Below, piece after piece: positions 23,615 through 35,310 of a stretch of 64,000 bases of DNA. The DNA is from Aphrocallistes beatrix (lineage: Eukaryota > Porifera > Hexactinellida > Sceptrulophora > Aphrocallistidae), in contig OY725506.1 of the NCBI GenBank assembly GCA_963281255.1, positions 725,001-789,000 on the forward strand, read 5' to 3'. The notes beneath the pieces were generated by a model, which worked only from the letters and a program-made list of their open reading frames with translations, did no database searches and was not told the DNA's origin. Positions within the stretch are counted from its first letter, which is position 1. Every line of letters starts with the position of its first letter. Made by a program: the position numbers and the translations under genes.

Positions 23615-26323
23615 TTAAATCATTCCGAATCCTTCCGATCCCTCTTGTATAGCTAATAGAAACTTGGATTTGAATTCTTCGTAGGTTGAGTGGTTGGGAA
23701 GCAACAGCTGATTGAAACAGGTGTGAGCGCTAGGGAGTTTATGTCTCGCCGGGCTGAGTCCGATTTGAAAACTGGGAGATAGGGAAGCAAACCCTCCTGG
23801 GGGTAACTGACTACTCCCAGTCGTAAATTGAACGATTCTGGCCCTTTCTGCCTCGGGTAGACTCTCGGCAAGAGTCCAGAACCAAGAGAGGAGTGTTGGG
23901 AACACTTGCTTGTCAGTGGTGCAAATTTTAATGCTCAGCTTCCATTCTTTAATATCATAAGTCGTGACTCCGCATATCAACAGCTCCAGCTCGCTCTCAT
24001 CGAACACGCTGAGGAGAGTGTCCGGCACGAGTTCGTAGAGCCCACGGCACACAAGCTCCATGTGCTCCTTCACGCGCTTACAGAGTCTATAGTCTGCCAA
24101 CAGATCTAAATAATGGAGTTTGTTTGCTTGCGTCACGCGTATTTTCTCACCTTCAGGTTTCAGTGGGACCGTTTTGAGTACAGTTCCATCACTCGCGAAT
24201 TCCTCCTCTACGAAATACTGCTCCAAATCTTCCACATCCTTCACATCTTCTGTGTCCTGTATGTATTGAATCTTTCCACGGAAAAGAGCTTTGTCGTCTG
24301 ACTCGAAGTAGCTAGCGTACACTCGTAGGCCTAACAGCTGCGCGAGAAAAGAGCGAGTCAGCCTAGCTTCTAGGAAGATTGGATTCGTGTATGCACTCTC
24401 GATTAAACACTTCCCGATGACCTGACCAATCAGGATGTACACTCGTTCATGCTGCTTTACGTCCATCGCTGGGTTGGGATGTGAAAGGGGATTCGAGTTT
24501 CCTTCGAAGTTGACGAAGAATTTATGCTCTCCTTCCGGAGAGAAGAGTTGTCTACTCAAAACGCCGAACAACTCCCGTGACACGCCCCCATAATCCAGCC
24601 CCTCCTCTCCCTTGAAACTGACATGCCATCTGTGGTACCACTGGTTCTTACTCAATTCTTTGGACTGAGCTAGCATGTCTTTAAGTAAGCTGTCACGGGA
24701 CACGTTTATATAGTGTGTAGAATCCCGCTTGCTTTTGATGACTTCTTGTAATTTGCGATAAAAATGCAGTTTTTTCTCTTCAAAATCTGAAGATCCTCCT
24801 AGATTTTTTAGAAGAAATTTGTTGAAATACGCGATGAATAAATGTCTCGTCACTTCGTCTTTGAACGTTAAATTCATTTTAGCCTGTTTTCCATCGTTAA
24901 TACAAATCTGACACTCATTCTCTTCGATATTTAATTGTGTCGCTGGCCTCAGTCGGAAAGTAGCGATTCTTGATGGAAAGAAAATAAGATAGTATTCAGT
25001 GAAAGTTACTTGCTTGGGAGTAACTTGACAAGAAATCTTCCTTTTGATCTGGTTCGTCTCCAGATTGGTGATGGACAGAGATAAGGAGAGAGGGTTATCG
25101 TTTTCAATATCAACTTCAAGTCTTTTGATGTGTTTAATAGCCAAGACAATCACAGTAAAATCTCCGATGCCCACCTTAGCTCCGTCATATCTCAAACAAC
25201 ACGTGAACAGTCCGCACTCGAACACAGTGATATAGACAACGAGGTCCCTTTCCACTGAGCAGCAGTACACGGGGACATCTTGGCTAGAATCAACCAGCTG
25301 TAGCTCCAACTTTTCGGGCTCCATATCTGCTTCGTTTTCGAATTGGTCTCTGGGGTAGACGCTGATCCTCGCTTGCGTACTATCGGTCAGGACAAGAAAC
25401 TCAGATTTCAGATCAAGAAACGATTTTCCTGGGTGTGGGGGACCCGCCATGGCACAGTGGTGCAGTGGCATGATGTGGAACTTCCTAGAACTAACCGCAG
25501 CTTCTATCACATACTCTCCAGCCGAGTAGCAAGTGAAACTCACTCGGATCGAACTGACATCCTTCAGCTCAGCTGGCTCTACCACGATGGGAATAACGCT
25601 GTCATTACTCGTCCTCGTGACTTTAGCGGAGAACGAGTCATGACCTTTGAGCTTGTAAGGTTCGCTTTTCCCGTTTGCGAGTTTGATGGACAGACAGCTA
25701 CTCTCTCCGACAACACAGCAACCTACATTCGTGAGGTCTATCTCACAGTTCCGCATGTCCAAATTCTGGCCTCTCAGTTTCTCTACAAATCTCTGAGTCT
25801 GTCGAGGAATCGCTACTTGGCCTCTGCGAAATTCCCTCGGTGCATTCCTGAGAAACGCGATGAATGTGTACACAGAACAACAGAAGGACATGAACAACAG
25901 GATTATGATAAAACAGTTCAGGATTATCATAATGATCAAATCTGAAAATATCAATATTGATACTTCAATGATGAAAGTCTTCAGTGCGTCAGCTGAGAAG
26001 AAAAACTGTTTACCAAAGATAGCACACAAACAGAGTACAAACACGTAGTATTGGATCCTACGCCATGACACGACATTCAAGGTCAGGTAGCTGAATATGT
26101 TAAAAATAGAAAGGGAAGAGTGCTGCGGGCAGGATTCGGAATCCGGTAGACATGAGGGGGTAGGAGGCTGTGGTAGATCGGGGGATAAAAAGAAAACGTC
26201 GAACAGAAACAGCAAAAGGAAAGTTATGAAAATCGAGTTTGTGTTTCCTCGCCTAACTCGGTCGATGTGGCTTCGAAGCATTGCGATGGTTGATAAAAGT
26301 TGTTTGAAGAATAAATGTCTCAA
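23615..26323 (-). CDS. AREL1: HECT E3 ubiquitin ligase, AREL1-like
   Basis: Intronless 902-aa frame. Hydrophobic segments at about 30-50, 92-110 and 117-160 suggest membrane anchoring; vertebrate AREL1 also starts with a membrane segment but a shorter one. A filamin/Ig-like region follows (about 180-400), then the AREL1-type linker (TPKQVTFTEYYL; compare SPKQFSVKEFYL in human) and a HECT domain from about 560. Conserved HECT features include LDYGGVSRELF, GKCLIESAY, FTTGSSQLPPGGFASL and the catalytic cysteine at about 869 in AHTCFNQL, with the C-terminal EGSEGFGMI. It would transfer ubiquitin to substrates through a thioester; in vertebrates AREL1 targets IAP antagonists, and whether that holds here is unknown. 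Several in-frame ATGs near the start leave the exact N-terminus uncertain. KDM4 ends 420 bp upstream on the same strand. Confidence 0.92.
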   Translation of the reverse strand: MRHLFFKQLLSTIAMLRSHIDRVRRGNTNSIFITFLLLFLFDVFFLSPDLPQPPTPSCLPDSESCPQHSSLSIFNIFSYLTLNVVSWRRIQYYVFVLCLCAIFGKQFFFSADALKTFIIEVSILIFSDLIIMIILNCFIIILLFMSFCCSVYTFIAFLRNAPREFRRGQVAIPRQTQRFVEKLRGQNLDMRNCEIDLTNVGCCVVGESSCLSIKLANGKSEPYKLKGHDSFSAKVTRTSNDSVIPIVVEPAELKDVSSIRVSFTCYSAGEYVIEAAVSSRKFHIMPLHHCAMAGPPHPGKSFLDLKSEFLVLTDSTQARISVYPRDQFENEADMEPEKLELQLVDSSQDVPVYCCSVERDLVVYITVFECGLFTCCLRYDGAKVGIGDFTVIVLAIKHIKRLEVDIENDNPLSLSLSITNLETNQIKRKISCQVTPKQVTFTEYYLIFFPSRIATFRLRPATQLNIEENECQICINDGKQAKMNLTFKDEVTRHLFIAYFNKFLLKNLGGSSDFEEKKLHFYRKLQEVIKSKRDSTHYINVSRDSLLKDMLAQSKELSKNQWYHRWHVSFKGEEGLDYGGVSRELFGVLSRQLFSPEGEHKFFVNFEGNSNPLSHPNPAMDVKQHERVYILIGQVIGKCLIESAYTNPIFLEARLTRSFLAQLLGLRVYASYFESDDKALFRGKIQYIQDTEDVKDVEDLEQYFVEEEFASDGTVLKTVPLKPEGEKIRVTQANKLHYLDLLADYRLCKRVKEHMELVCRGLYELVPDTLLSVFDESELELLICGVTTYDIKEWKLSIKICTTDKQVFPTLLSWFWTLAESLPEAERARIVQFTTGSSQLPPGGFASLSPSFQIGLSPARHKLPSAHTCFNQLLLPNHSTYEEFKSKFLLAIQEGSEGFGMI

Positions 26324-26743
26324 TCTTAAAGTTGAATGGAGGTGAATAGGTATTTATTGTAACCGAGGCAGAAAGAGTTTCATTGTAAGAGCTGTTTGCT
26401 TTATAATACAAAACATTCCATGGATGCTACTATAAGGTAAAGTTGTGTAATAAAGGTAAAATGTCTCGTAGAGCCAATTGGATTTGGAGTTTTGAGTGTG
26501 CCTAATACAAAACTTGGATTTTTATGCATTAAAACAAAACGTATAATATAATTATAAGAATAACCAATACAGATTAGCATCTCGAATCCAAATCTAAGTA
26601 CAATGACACAACGTATGATTATAAGTACCCTGCAATTAGAACTGTCTCAGCTCGCACCCCGGATAGCATTGCTATGTAAAATCGAATATCCCACCACCAT
26701 TTCACACCTCTGCCAAATAGAATGAAATTCTTTATCGGATCTG

Positions 26744-29700
26744 TTACTGACTTGAACTGTTTTCTACTGAATTATTCGTTTGTGAATTTTCGTGCTGCAT
26801 TTCATTACCGATCGGGAGTTTGGATAACTTTGTCTGGACTTTTTTCGGGAGTTTATCTTGAAGTGTGTATACTTCATCGCGAGGGTAAGTCTTCACTGTT
26901 CCATCTTCAAACTCTATCGAATAAATCCATTCTTTATGTTCAGCCTTAATAATTCCGTCGTAGAGCAACCCATCCGTCCATCTGACCTGAACTCGGGTGT
27001 TAACAGCTGTGGAATCGGAGAGGATGTCCGACAGGGGGACGTTGGAACACACCGACTCGTCCTCTATGAATTCTATCTCGAAGCAAGGCTGCTCATTCCG
27101 ATCTGTCACCTTGGCGTGGTAGTATTTAGAGTTGTTACATTTCGCGATCACCGTATCTCCAACTTGGATCAACTTCAATTCCCGCCTAACTTCCTCCTGT
27201 TTATCCTTGTCGTGTCGTGGACAATTGGCGCGTATTCCCTTGCTCCCGTCGTTATCTGGCGCCCAGTGGATGATGCCGTTGTACTGGGCGCACGTGATGT
27301 GGAACGAGGAGGAGCATTTCCGGTACCCGCACTGTAAACAGGCGCCACCGCGCGCTCCATGCACGTTACAATACAGACATTTTAGGCGCCATCTAGCCTT
27401 GGTGATAGAACTCAGATCAACCGGTTCCCGCTTGTCCGGGTCTCCGAACACGACTTCCGGTATGACGACGGCACAGGTGACGTGTGCCCATTTCCCGTTG
27501 GAAGTGGGCTTGAGGGGTCCGCCCCGCAGCTGGCAGAGTTCGCACTGGGCCAGGAAGCTCTTAGCCAGACAGCGACCGCACAGCCAATTGGGCCTGACTT
27601 CGTCCCCGCTGAGTCCGTAGCAGGAAGGGTGCACGGCTATGCGGCACTGGATGCACTGGATGATCTCCTCGTCCTCCTCTTCGTCCGAGCTGTCCGACTG
27701 AGTCTCTGCCCGCTTCTCTCTGCTCCCGCTCCCGCCGCACGAGATGGAGTTGTGCATGTTGAAGGCCGACCTCGGCAGTTCGAACCTGGTCGGGAGGATG
27801 GGAGGGGGCGCATCCCCCTCGCCTGATAAGCGCGCCTTTTTCTCGCCGTTAGCATAGCCCGCGTCGCTGGAGTGTCGCTTCTCGCCGCCATTACTGGACT
27901 CATTCAGCGCGAAAACGGTCTCCTCTGCCACGGAGAAAGTCTCGCTTCCCTCCAGCAGCACGCAGCTGTCTATCCCCGAGTCCGTCCTCCGGTCCAGCAA
28001 CAGAGCAGAGATGTCGAAGCTCTTGCAGTCGGAGGAGAAAGTGGAGGCGGAGGTGTTGAAGACACTGTCGTCCTGGCAGCCACTCGTGTCCATCTCTCCG
28101 GCGGAGGAGAGGCTGGGCTTAGGCAGGTAGTTGTACTTGGCCCGGCCGCGACGGTTCTTCGCTATAACTCGAGTCTTCCCCTCTTTGGAGGCGAGGTAGG
28201 AGAGCTGTAGAGGAGGGGAGAGGGGGTGAGGGGGGTCTAGGAGGGTGTCGGGGTTCATGAGTCCGCCTTTCTTGTTCAATTTGAGCGCCCAATAAGTGGT
28301 GAGGAGTTCCTCCCGTGAGAAACCCTGGAAAGGTGACGGGTCTTCGAAGAGCGCACAGATGGAGCAGCGGCTCCCCTTCTGACTCATGACGAGATTGAAA
28401 GCTGACTCGAAGATGAAGTTGTCCGGGGACTGCCCCCGCCAGAGGCCCGAGAAAGGAGAGCACCACTCGTTCATCTTCCCCTCCAGCTTCAGGTCTTTCT
28501 CTGTCAGGGAGTCGAGCTCCATTTCTGAGAGATCGGGTCTCTTCGCTGGCGTGTTGGATTTCGCAGATTTACTTTTCGCGCCACGCTTTTTCTCCTGGTC
28601 CTGCTTCTTCTTCTGAGCGAGGTAGGATGGGTACTGGTCCGGTTGGTACTTCTTCACGAACATGTCCATGTCTATGTGGACTCCGTCTGGGTCGCACTGG
28701 CACATGACGGCCTTCTTGCCGAGGTCTATCCACTGGGAGGTAGCGAAGTTCGTACTCTCTGCCAAGTTGAGGCCCAGGTTGAATCCGGAGTGATAGGCCC
28801 GGGGGAAAGAGATCACGATCTGTCCCTCTCTCTGCACAACTCTGGAGAAAGGGACAGAGTACTTCTTCAACACGGTAGGGGAGATGACAGTCATTTTGTG
28901 ACGCAGGAATGCAGGGCAATCCCTGAAATGGTCAGGGAAGAAAGAGCGAGCGAGTCTCTCCAGCTTGTGAGCATCGTCCGGGGGGATCCCGTACCAGAGT
29001 TTGGGGGCTCCGTAGTGGAGGTAGTTGATGCTGTACAGGTCCATGTCCTCTGTGTGCCACCCGAACGTGGACCGCCACATTCCGGCGTACAGGTAGGCCG
29101 TGTGCACCCCGGGGATCTTTATGCCGGTCTCCTGTGGGACTGTCTGTAGGATGCTGTCCAGGTTACTATATAAGGAAGCAAGGAACTCAGTTAAGTGGGA
29201 GTATAGTACAGGTGACTCCGCTAAATCGGGACACTTTGGTCCCGGATACTCTGTTCCGATTAAGCGGAGTTCCCAATTAACCGATGAAATTTAGGATTAA
29301 CTTCCATACAAGGGAACCATTCCGTTCCTGGAGACTTGTCCCAATTAAGCGGTTGCCCCTATTAAGCAGAGTTGACTGTAAATAGATTTCAGAAGTTCTT
29401 AACTACATTACTATAAATTCTGCTTATAGTAAAAAGTCGAGAGAGCATGCTCGTTAAATCGAGAGAGCGTTCCTTAGGTTGAAATAGGATGTTCTACCTA
29501 AGAGCATGCGAGTCTCGACCGAAGAGCATGCTCTCGACCTAAGATCATGCTCTCGACCTAAGATCATGCTCTCGACCTAAGATCATGCTCTTGACCGAAG
29601 AGCATACTCTCGACTGAAGAGCATGCTCTTGATCGAAGAGCATGCTCTTGATCGAAGAGCATGCTCTTGACCGAAGAGCATGCTCTCGACCTAAGATCAT

Positions 29701-31252
29701 GCTCTTGACCGAAGAGCATGCTCTTGATCGAAGAGCATGCTCTCGACTGAAGAGCATGCTCTTGATCGAAGAGCATGCTCTTGACCGAAGAGCATGCTCT
29801 TGATCGAAGAGCATGCTCTTGACCGAAGAGCATGCTCTTGACCGAAGAGCATGCTCTTGATCGAAGAGCATGCTCTCGACCTAAGATCATGCTCTTGACC
29901 GAAGAGCATGCTCTTGACCGAAGAGCATGCTCTTGACCGAAGAGCATGCTCTCGACTGAAGAGCATGCTCTTGATCGAAGAGCATGCTCTTGACCGAAGA
30001 GCATGCTCTCGACCGAAGAGCATGCTCTTGACCGAAGAGCATGCTCTTGATCGAAGAGCATGCTCTCGACTGAAGAGCATGCTCTCGACCTAAGATCATG
30101 CTCTTGACCGAAGAGCATGCTCTTGACCGAAGAGCATGCTCTCGACCTAAGATCATGCTCTTGACTGAATAGCATGCTCTTGACCGAAGAGCATGCTCTC
30201 GACTGAAGAGCATGCTCTTGACCGAAGAGCATGCTCTTGATCGAAGAGCATGCTCTTGACCGAAGAGCATGCTCTCGACCGAAGAGCATGCTCTTGATCG
30301 AAGAGCATGCTCTTGACCGAAGAGCATGCTCTTGACCGAAGAGCATGCTCTTGATCGAAGAGCATGCTCTCGACTGAAGAGCATGCTCTCGACCTAAGAT
30401 CATGCTCTTGACTGAATAGCATGCTCTTGACCGAAGAGCATGCTCTCGACCGAAGAGCATGCTCTCGACCTAAGATCATGCTCTTGACCGAAGAGCATGC
30501 TCTTGATCGAAGAGCATGCTCTTGACCGAAGAGCATGCTCTTGATCGAAGAGCATGCTCTTGATCGAAGAGCATGCTCTTGACCGAAGAGCATGCTCTCG
30601 ACCTAAGATCATGCTCTTGACCGAAGAGCATGCTCTTGATCGAAGAGCATGCTCTCGACCTAAGATCATGCTCTTGATCGAAGAGCATGCTCTCGACCTA
30701 AGAAGCATGCTCTCTCACTTTTCAATACCTCAAATTCTGATATTATCCTTGGTTCAATAATATAGAATGCTAAATTTGATTTCTAATTGGGATTCGATCT
30801 AACCTGATATTCCACACAGTGACGTCACTGTCAAATAAACTGCCAGACACGTCAGCTCCGTAGATGACTTGATTGAAAGTGACATTTCTCCAATACTTCC
30901 TCTCCAACTCGTCGATATCCTGTGTCTTGGGACTCTTGTACTCGTTTGTAGCTGTCAGTTTGCGAAATGTTTTGAAGTTTGTCGGTTTCTTCTGTATATT
31001 ATACATCTGATAGACACCTTGAGACCCGCTGATCAGCTGGAGGATGGGACATGGCATCTGGAAGTCTGCGTCTTCGTAGCTTCCTTTGTAAGGCACCCAT
31101 TCTTTCGGTGGAATCACTTTTGTGAGTCCCTTTTTCTGAGCGCCTTGTGACTCCATGTATGAAATAAAGCGCGGGAAATCTTTGAACTGTTCCATGGTTG
31201 GTCTGAACACCATCACCCCATCCTCCCATTGAAACTCACAGTTCTCAATCAT
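26744..31252 (-). CDS. KDM4: JmjC histone demethylase KDM4
   Basis: Two coding exons, 31252-30804 and 29165-26744, join in phase 2 (AG|T) to 956 aa. The first holds JmjN (VMVFRPTMEQF, ESQGAQKKGL) and the ELERKYWRNVTFN segment. The second holds JmjC with the Fe(II) ligands H187 and E189 (WHTEDMDLYSINY) and H275 (AYHSGFN), then a linker, a PHD finger plus extended PHD (CELCQLRGG, HVTCAVV, CLQCGYRKC), and a double Tudor domain (GDTVIAKCNNSKYYHAKV and VQVRWTDGLLYDG). It should demethylate H3K9me3/me2 and possibly H3K36me in the nucleus, with Tudor reading of methylated H3/H4. This is the full vertebrate KDM4A-C layout, shorter in the linker. Its single coding intron holds a MITE and a 1.2-kb palindromic minisatellite. 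Confidence 0.96.
29209..29378. mobile_element. pogo-like MITE in the KDM4 intron
   Basis: TA-flanked 170-bp unit with imperfect inverted ends: CAGGTGACTCCGCTAAATCG at the left, and AATTAAGCGG...AGAGTTGACTG at the right as a partial inverse. Non-coding; same general design as 8304-8468. Confidence 0.65.
29430..30717. repeat. 19-bp palindromic minisatellite in the KDM4 intron
   Basis: About 63 units of GAAGAGCATGCTCTTGAYC over 29515-30715. Variants are mixed: GACC, GATC or GACT spacers, and AGATCATGCTCT replacing AGAGCATGCTCT. The core AAGAGCATGCTCTT is a perfect palindrome, so each unit can fold on itself. The outer edges are inverted to each other: AAAAAGTCGAGAGAGCATGCT at about 29430 and AGCATGCTCTCTCACTTTT ending about 30721. 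The long open frames here (up to ~298 codons, several frames on both strands) exist because a 19-bp unit without stops rotates through all frames; they are not genes. Confidence 0.95.
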
Positions 31253-32394
31253 CTGGAGCTAATCTAGCTGTAACAACAACGTGCTCACCATTAGACGATA
31301 CAAAGATTTACGCACAAGCCTATTCTGAATTCGTTTGAGACAGAAGTCATTGAAAATTGATACGTTACTCCTTCTAAGGTTTAATATTATAAAGTAAAAT
31401 ACTTGAAAGTCAAAAGTAAAAAATTCAGTTTTCAAATTTTTCTTTTACAGAATCGTATCTAGGGAGAGGGGAGGGGGCGATGTCTCCCTTGTTCCATTCA
31501 AAACCCGCTCTTGCGTAAGAGTATTGTCTGAATTAAATTTAGAACACACCCCAAATAGGGAGATAGATACTGAGCTAGAATAACATTGAAGGTTCTGCTG
31601 GTATGATCTACTTATGGGAACGGCGTTATGCATATCCATCCATGTACGTTTGAGTGGACGCAAACCCAACTAATTCTGTGTAAACTTATCTAGTAGGGTT
31701 TCAATAATGACATCACCTCATACTCATACTTAATTATGCCCATTTTGCTGCTAACTCAGTAAATTATTCAACTCGTAGTTTGTTAGCACAAACTCGGCAC
31801 GGAATGAAATTCTATCTTGTAGTTCATGCTGGAAGTAATGAACGAATACTTAGAAAATCTGAGATACAGAATCGGGAAGCAAGTGAATTTGTCAAACAGA
31901 CAAAATGACGTGTAAGGTTCGATTAGAATACATACATATTTAACTAAAAATATTTAGTAGAAATGCGAGGATCACTTACAAGCTTTATCTACCAAGGAAT
32001 ATAGCAAATTACCGCTAATCTCTGAGCATATTGCTCCGACGTAAATATTAATAACAGTCGTACTATCCGTACTGAATTCTCCGTCCGAATGTGCTATTCG
32101 AATAGGATATAACATCTTATCATAAAACTCAATAAGGTTTGCCTAGGATCTTATTTAGAGTGGTTCAGGCATGAAAGTAAGGATTTCGTAATATCGTGTT
32201 AGGGAATTAAGACATTGAAAGCAGAGGTATTGTATTGCTCACAACTAAGTACAATTGATTTGGTCTATGATGAAATTCTAGAAGCATTGAGGTAGAAATT
32301 ATGCAGTAGGATCAACATAAATAGAGAATTGAGTAATTCTTTTCAAGTAAAAACGAATTAGTGAATTGGAAAATCTTCAATTGTTCTAACAAAA
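31253..32394. other. Intergenic between divergent KDM4 and TNFAIP8-like genes
   Basis: No gene seen. The flanking genes start outward from this 1.1-kb stretch, so it probably contains both promoters. I cannot name elements. Confidence 0.5.
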
Positions 32395-32964
32395 ATGGCC
32401 GTTGCGAATGAAAATAACTCCAAGAAGATAATAATGATGTGTGAGAAGAAGATCGTCAGCAAGCTAGCCAACTCGAAAGCTCTCACGAAATTAATTCTCG
32501 ACGATGATTTCAACAAAATCCTCGACCAAGCTTTGATAGTGATGGAGCAGGAAATCGGACAAAAAGAAGCTGAAAAACGAATTAGAGCCATCGTCAAATC
32601 TTCCTTCAAAATCGGGATAATGATACATAACAACGATTTTAGCGAGAGACAAATGGAACAGATAAGTGAGTTCAAAAGCAAATTCAAACTCATTGCACTG
32701 ACCATTCTGAGTTTCAATGAGATGGACTTCTCCTATAACGCCGAACATCTGATCAAAGAGACGAAAGAGGCAGAAGCAATTCTGTTGGACTGTATCAAAA
32801 CTAAACTCAAGGAGAAATCGAGGAAGAAACTTTCCGAGTCCTTCTCATTTTTCTACAACGAAGCGATTCTGGACAAACTATTTGAAAAGGGAAAGGAATA
32901 CAATCCTAACCTCGCCGTGATCTGCACTGAAATCAACGAGCTTATCAACAAGGGGAAAATCTAA
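32395..32964 (+). CDS. TNFAIP8-like: TNFAIP8/TIPE family protein
   Basis: Intronless 189-aa frame, the family's usual length (about 185-200). It is all-alpha in appearance, with family positions visible: KKIVSKLANSKALTKLILDD near the N-terminus, EKRIRAIVKSSFKIGIMIHN, the LIALTILSFNEMDFSYN segment matching LAMTVVSFHQVDYTF of human TNFAIP8, and the C-terminal NPNLAVICTEINELINKGKI. TIPE proteins have a hydrophobic cavity that binds phosphoinositides and act in lipid signalling, cell death and immune control; the exact role here is inferred only from the family. ATTAAA near 33033 and AATAAA at 33305 are candidate polyadenylation signals. Confidence 0.93.
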   Translation: MAVANENNSKKIIMMCEKKIVSKLANSKALTKLILDDDFNKILDQALIVMEQEIGQKEAEKRIRAIVKSSFKIGIMIHNNDFSERQMEQISEFKSKFKLIALTILSFNEMDFSYNAEHLIKETKEAEAILLDCIKTKLKEKSRKKLSESFSFFYNEAILDKLFEKGKEYNPNLAVICTEINELINKGKI

Positions 32965-35310
32965 CTATGGCTAATGCACGGCCAAATTTACACTGAAGGC
33001 TTGCTATTTTAAAGTTCTTTTCTGTTTTTAGAATTAAAAATGTAAATTTGCTTCATTCTATCTGAATAAGAAACATCATGTAATTGAAATTGTTAACTAC
33101 CATGTGCATTTTTAAACACAAATATACATTTCCTAGCTAAAAACCGAGATTTTTAATCATATAACTTCGATATTCTCAGAGTCTTAGTTAGCAAAAATGG
33201 ATTGGGGGTAGAAATAGAAATGTTCTAATTCACTTTCCCTGAGTCTTCTAGCAACCATCATAAGGACGTACCTCCTATGTCACCACAATGCAAGTTCTAT
33301 TTTAATAAACCATATTGGACAGATCCACGTCACTACAATGTAATACGCATGCACAGGTGGTTGTGTATCATACAGAGTTAAGAGAACAATGAAATATTGC
33401 ACAATAGTTAGAAACGGGATACTATGACAAAAAAGGTATTATTGACTCCAAAATGAATTAACAATAATGTCATGTCTACTAGAAATGCTATCTACTTTAA
33501 AAACATGATTTTCTATAGACATATTATTAAGAAACCATTTTGATTCTTATCAATAACAACTGCTATAATTTCGAACATTTATATATTTTTGTGTAAATAT
33601 ATAAATAGACAGAAGACAGCAGACCACTCAAATACGATTAACAATGTATAATCACGTTAGTGCCAATTGCCACGCTTTTCTGCAATGTGGTTAGACGGAT
33701 AATTTCAATGTTTTTACGCAAGAGAGAAAATAGTTTTGTCTAAACTCGGTTTGTACTGACGCGAGAGTTCAGTGAGTGTTGTTTCAGCAAAATTCCCCTC
33801 ATGATAAATAAATCATAATTCTCGTGAGTGAGAGAAGTTATTTCCACGCACCTTAATCAAACGATGCCATGTGGTACCCCACATGTCAGGAATGAGCTCA
33901 ACAAAAATCTCGAGATACTTTAGATTAGTCGGAAACTGTGGAGTAATAAATTGCTAGAAGATCTTAATATATCAATTCTAAAAGGCCTTTCTCCTCTTAA
34001 TTAAGATTATACTAATTTCGAATTCAAGTAGACAATCACGACTTGATAAATCAATAAACTATAGTTTAATTACATTTAGATTGTTCAATTCTTGATTCGC
34101 AAAGGAATGGTGGGAGTTGTCTGGAAATGCTGAATAGCATACGTACGTAGTTAATGGTAATTATAGAAGAGTCGAAGTATTGTAAATATGTTACACCGTG
34201 ATAGAAACCACTTTGTCTCCAATCTAAATTTAGTACTCTTAATTAATGAATAAAATATTGTTTTGGAAGTTCAAGCTGTTACGTAGATATATTCTAGAAA
34301 CGTTATGGAATTAATTAAAAAGGAGAGAAGGTTATAGAAACTAATGAGTAAGAATCACCATTAGCTCATCACTTGTCGATACAGATAAGTAAGTGAAGAT
34401 CTAAAAAAATAGAAAAACGCTACAGCAATCGTGGAGTGGCAAAACCAACGAGAACTAAATATAGTAGACATCACGAAACATATATGCGTACATACAAACA
34501 CTAAACGATTGTACATTCAATTAATTATCGTCACGTCTTGAATTCAGAGTTAACACATATACATTTAAAAGCAAAGTAGACACATGTCATGAAATATAAT
34601 TATAAGACGATATTTCAGGATTTTGCAATATACAGGTTTTAAAAATACCTAGTATTGCTCTATTCAGCATTTCCCAGGGCACAAAAGTTCTTTTTTCTGA
34701 TTGATACTGCCACTAGTAATCAATTAATAATATCCCCACCCTATCTCAGTTGTCATTTCTTGTTTCCTAACACAGTTCCAATACAATAGATAATATGTGT
34801 AGAATATGCATATTGTATAGAAAGTAAACAAGTAGATATGAGGTAATATCTTCGCCATGCCTCCATCATGGTTCTATAATAAGATATTAGAACATTACTT
34901 CACACAAATTATCAGTAGCCACATTAGCAGAGCAAAGTTTAAACCCAATACTTGTAATACTTCTTTTCAGCATAATTAGTGATTACATGTTAGATAATAC
35001 AAATAAACTGATATTTGTAGAAATTGATCCTTGATTAAATTGTTATTTAAAATACACGTTTACAAAAATACCAGCTACATTTCCGTTTAAAATTGGTGTC
35101 AGATTTGTCTCAGGAAATGGAAATTATTTTGATTATTGCATATGAAACAATTAGCATAAAAACTCATAAACACATCACTAACAACAAATATTGAAACGCT
35201 TAATATGGGGACTAATTCAGTTCAATACCAAGTACCACACGATACATGTACTGTAGCTATTAAAATATACACAACCATATAATTATATTTCCTGCACTCG
35301 ATTTTCCCAT
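32965..35310. other. Intergenic, no gene seen
   Basis: About 2.3 kb of AT-rich sequence between the converging 3' ends of the TNFAIP8-like and PARP genes. No open frame of note and no repeat family was recognised. Confidence 0.5.

Noticed and set aside
25343-25945. 200-codon frame on + inside AREL1
   Set aside because: Antisense shadow of the conserved AREL1 coding sequence; no domain recognised.
26324-26743. KDM4 and AREL1 as an operon
   Set aside because: Same strand and only 420 bp apart, but no spliced-leader acceptor or shared logic is visible; proximity alone is not enough.
26858-29149. Several + strand frames of 100-170 codons across KDM4
   Set aside because: Shadows of the GC-richer KDM4 exon on the opposite strand.
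29545-30760. Long open frames on both strands with repeats such as REHALRSRACSSVKSM
   Set aside because: They come from a 19-bp tandem unit with no stop in any phase; the unit length rotates all frames, so openness carries no coding meaning.
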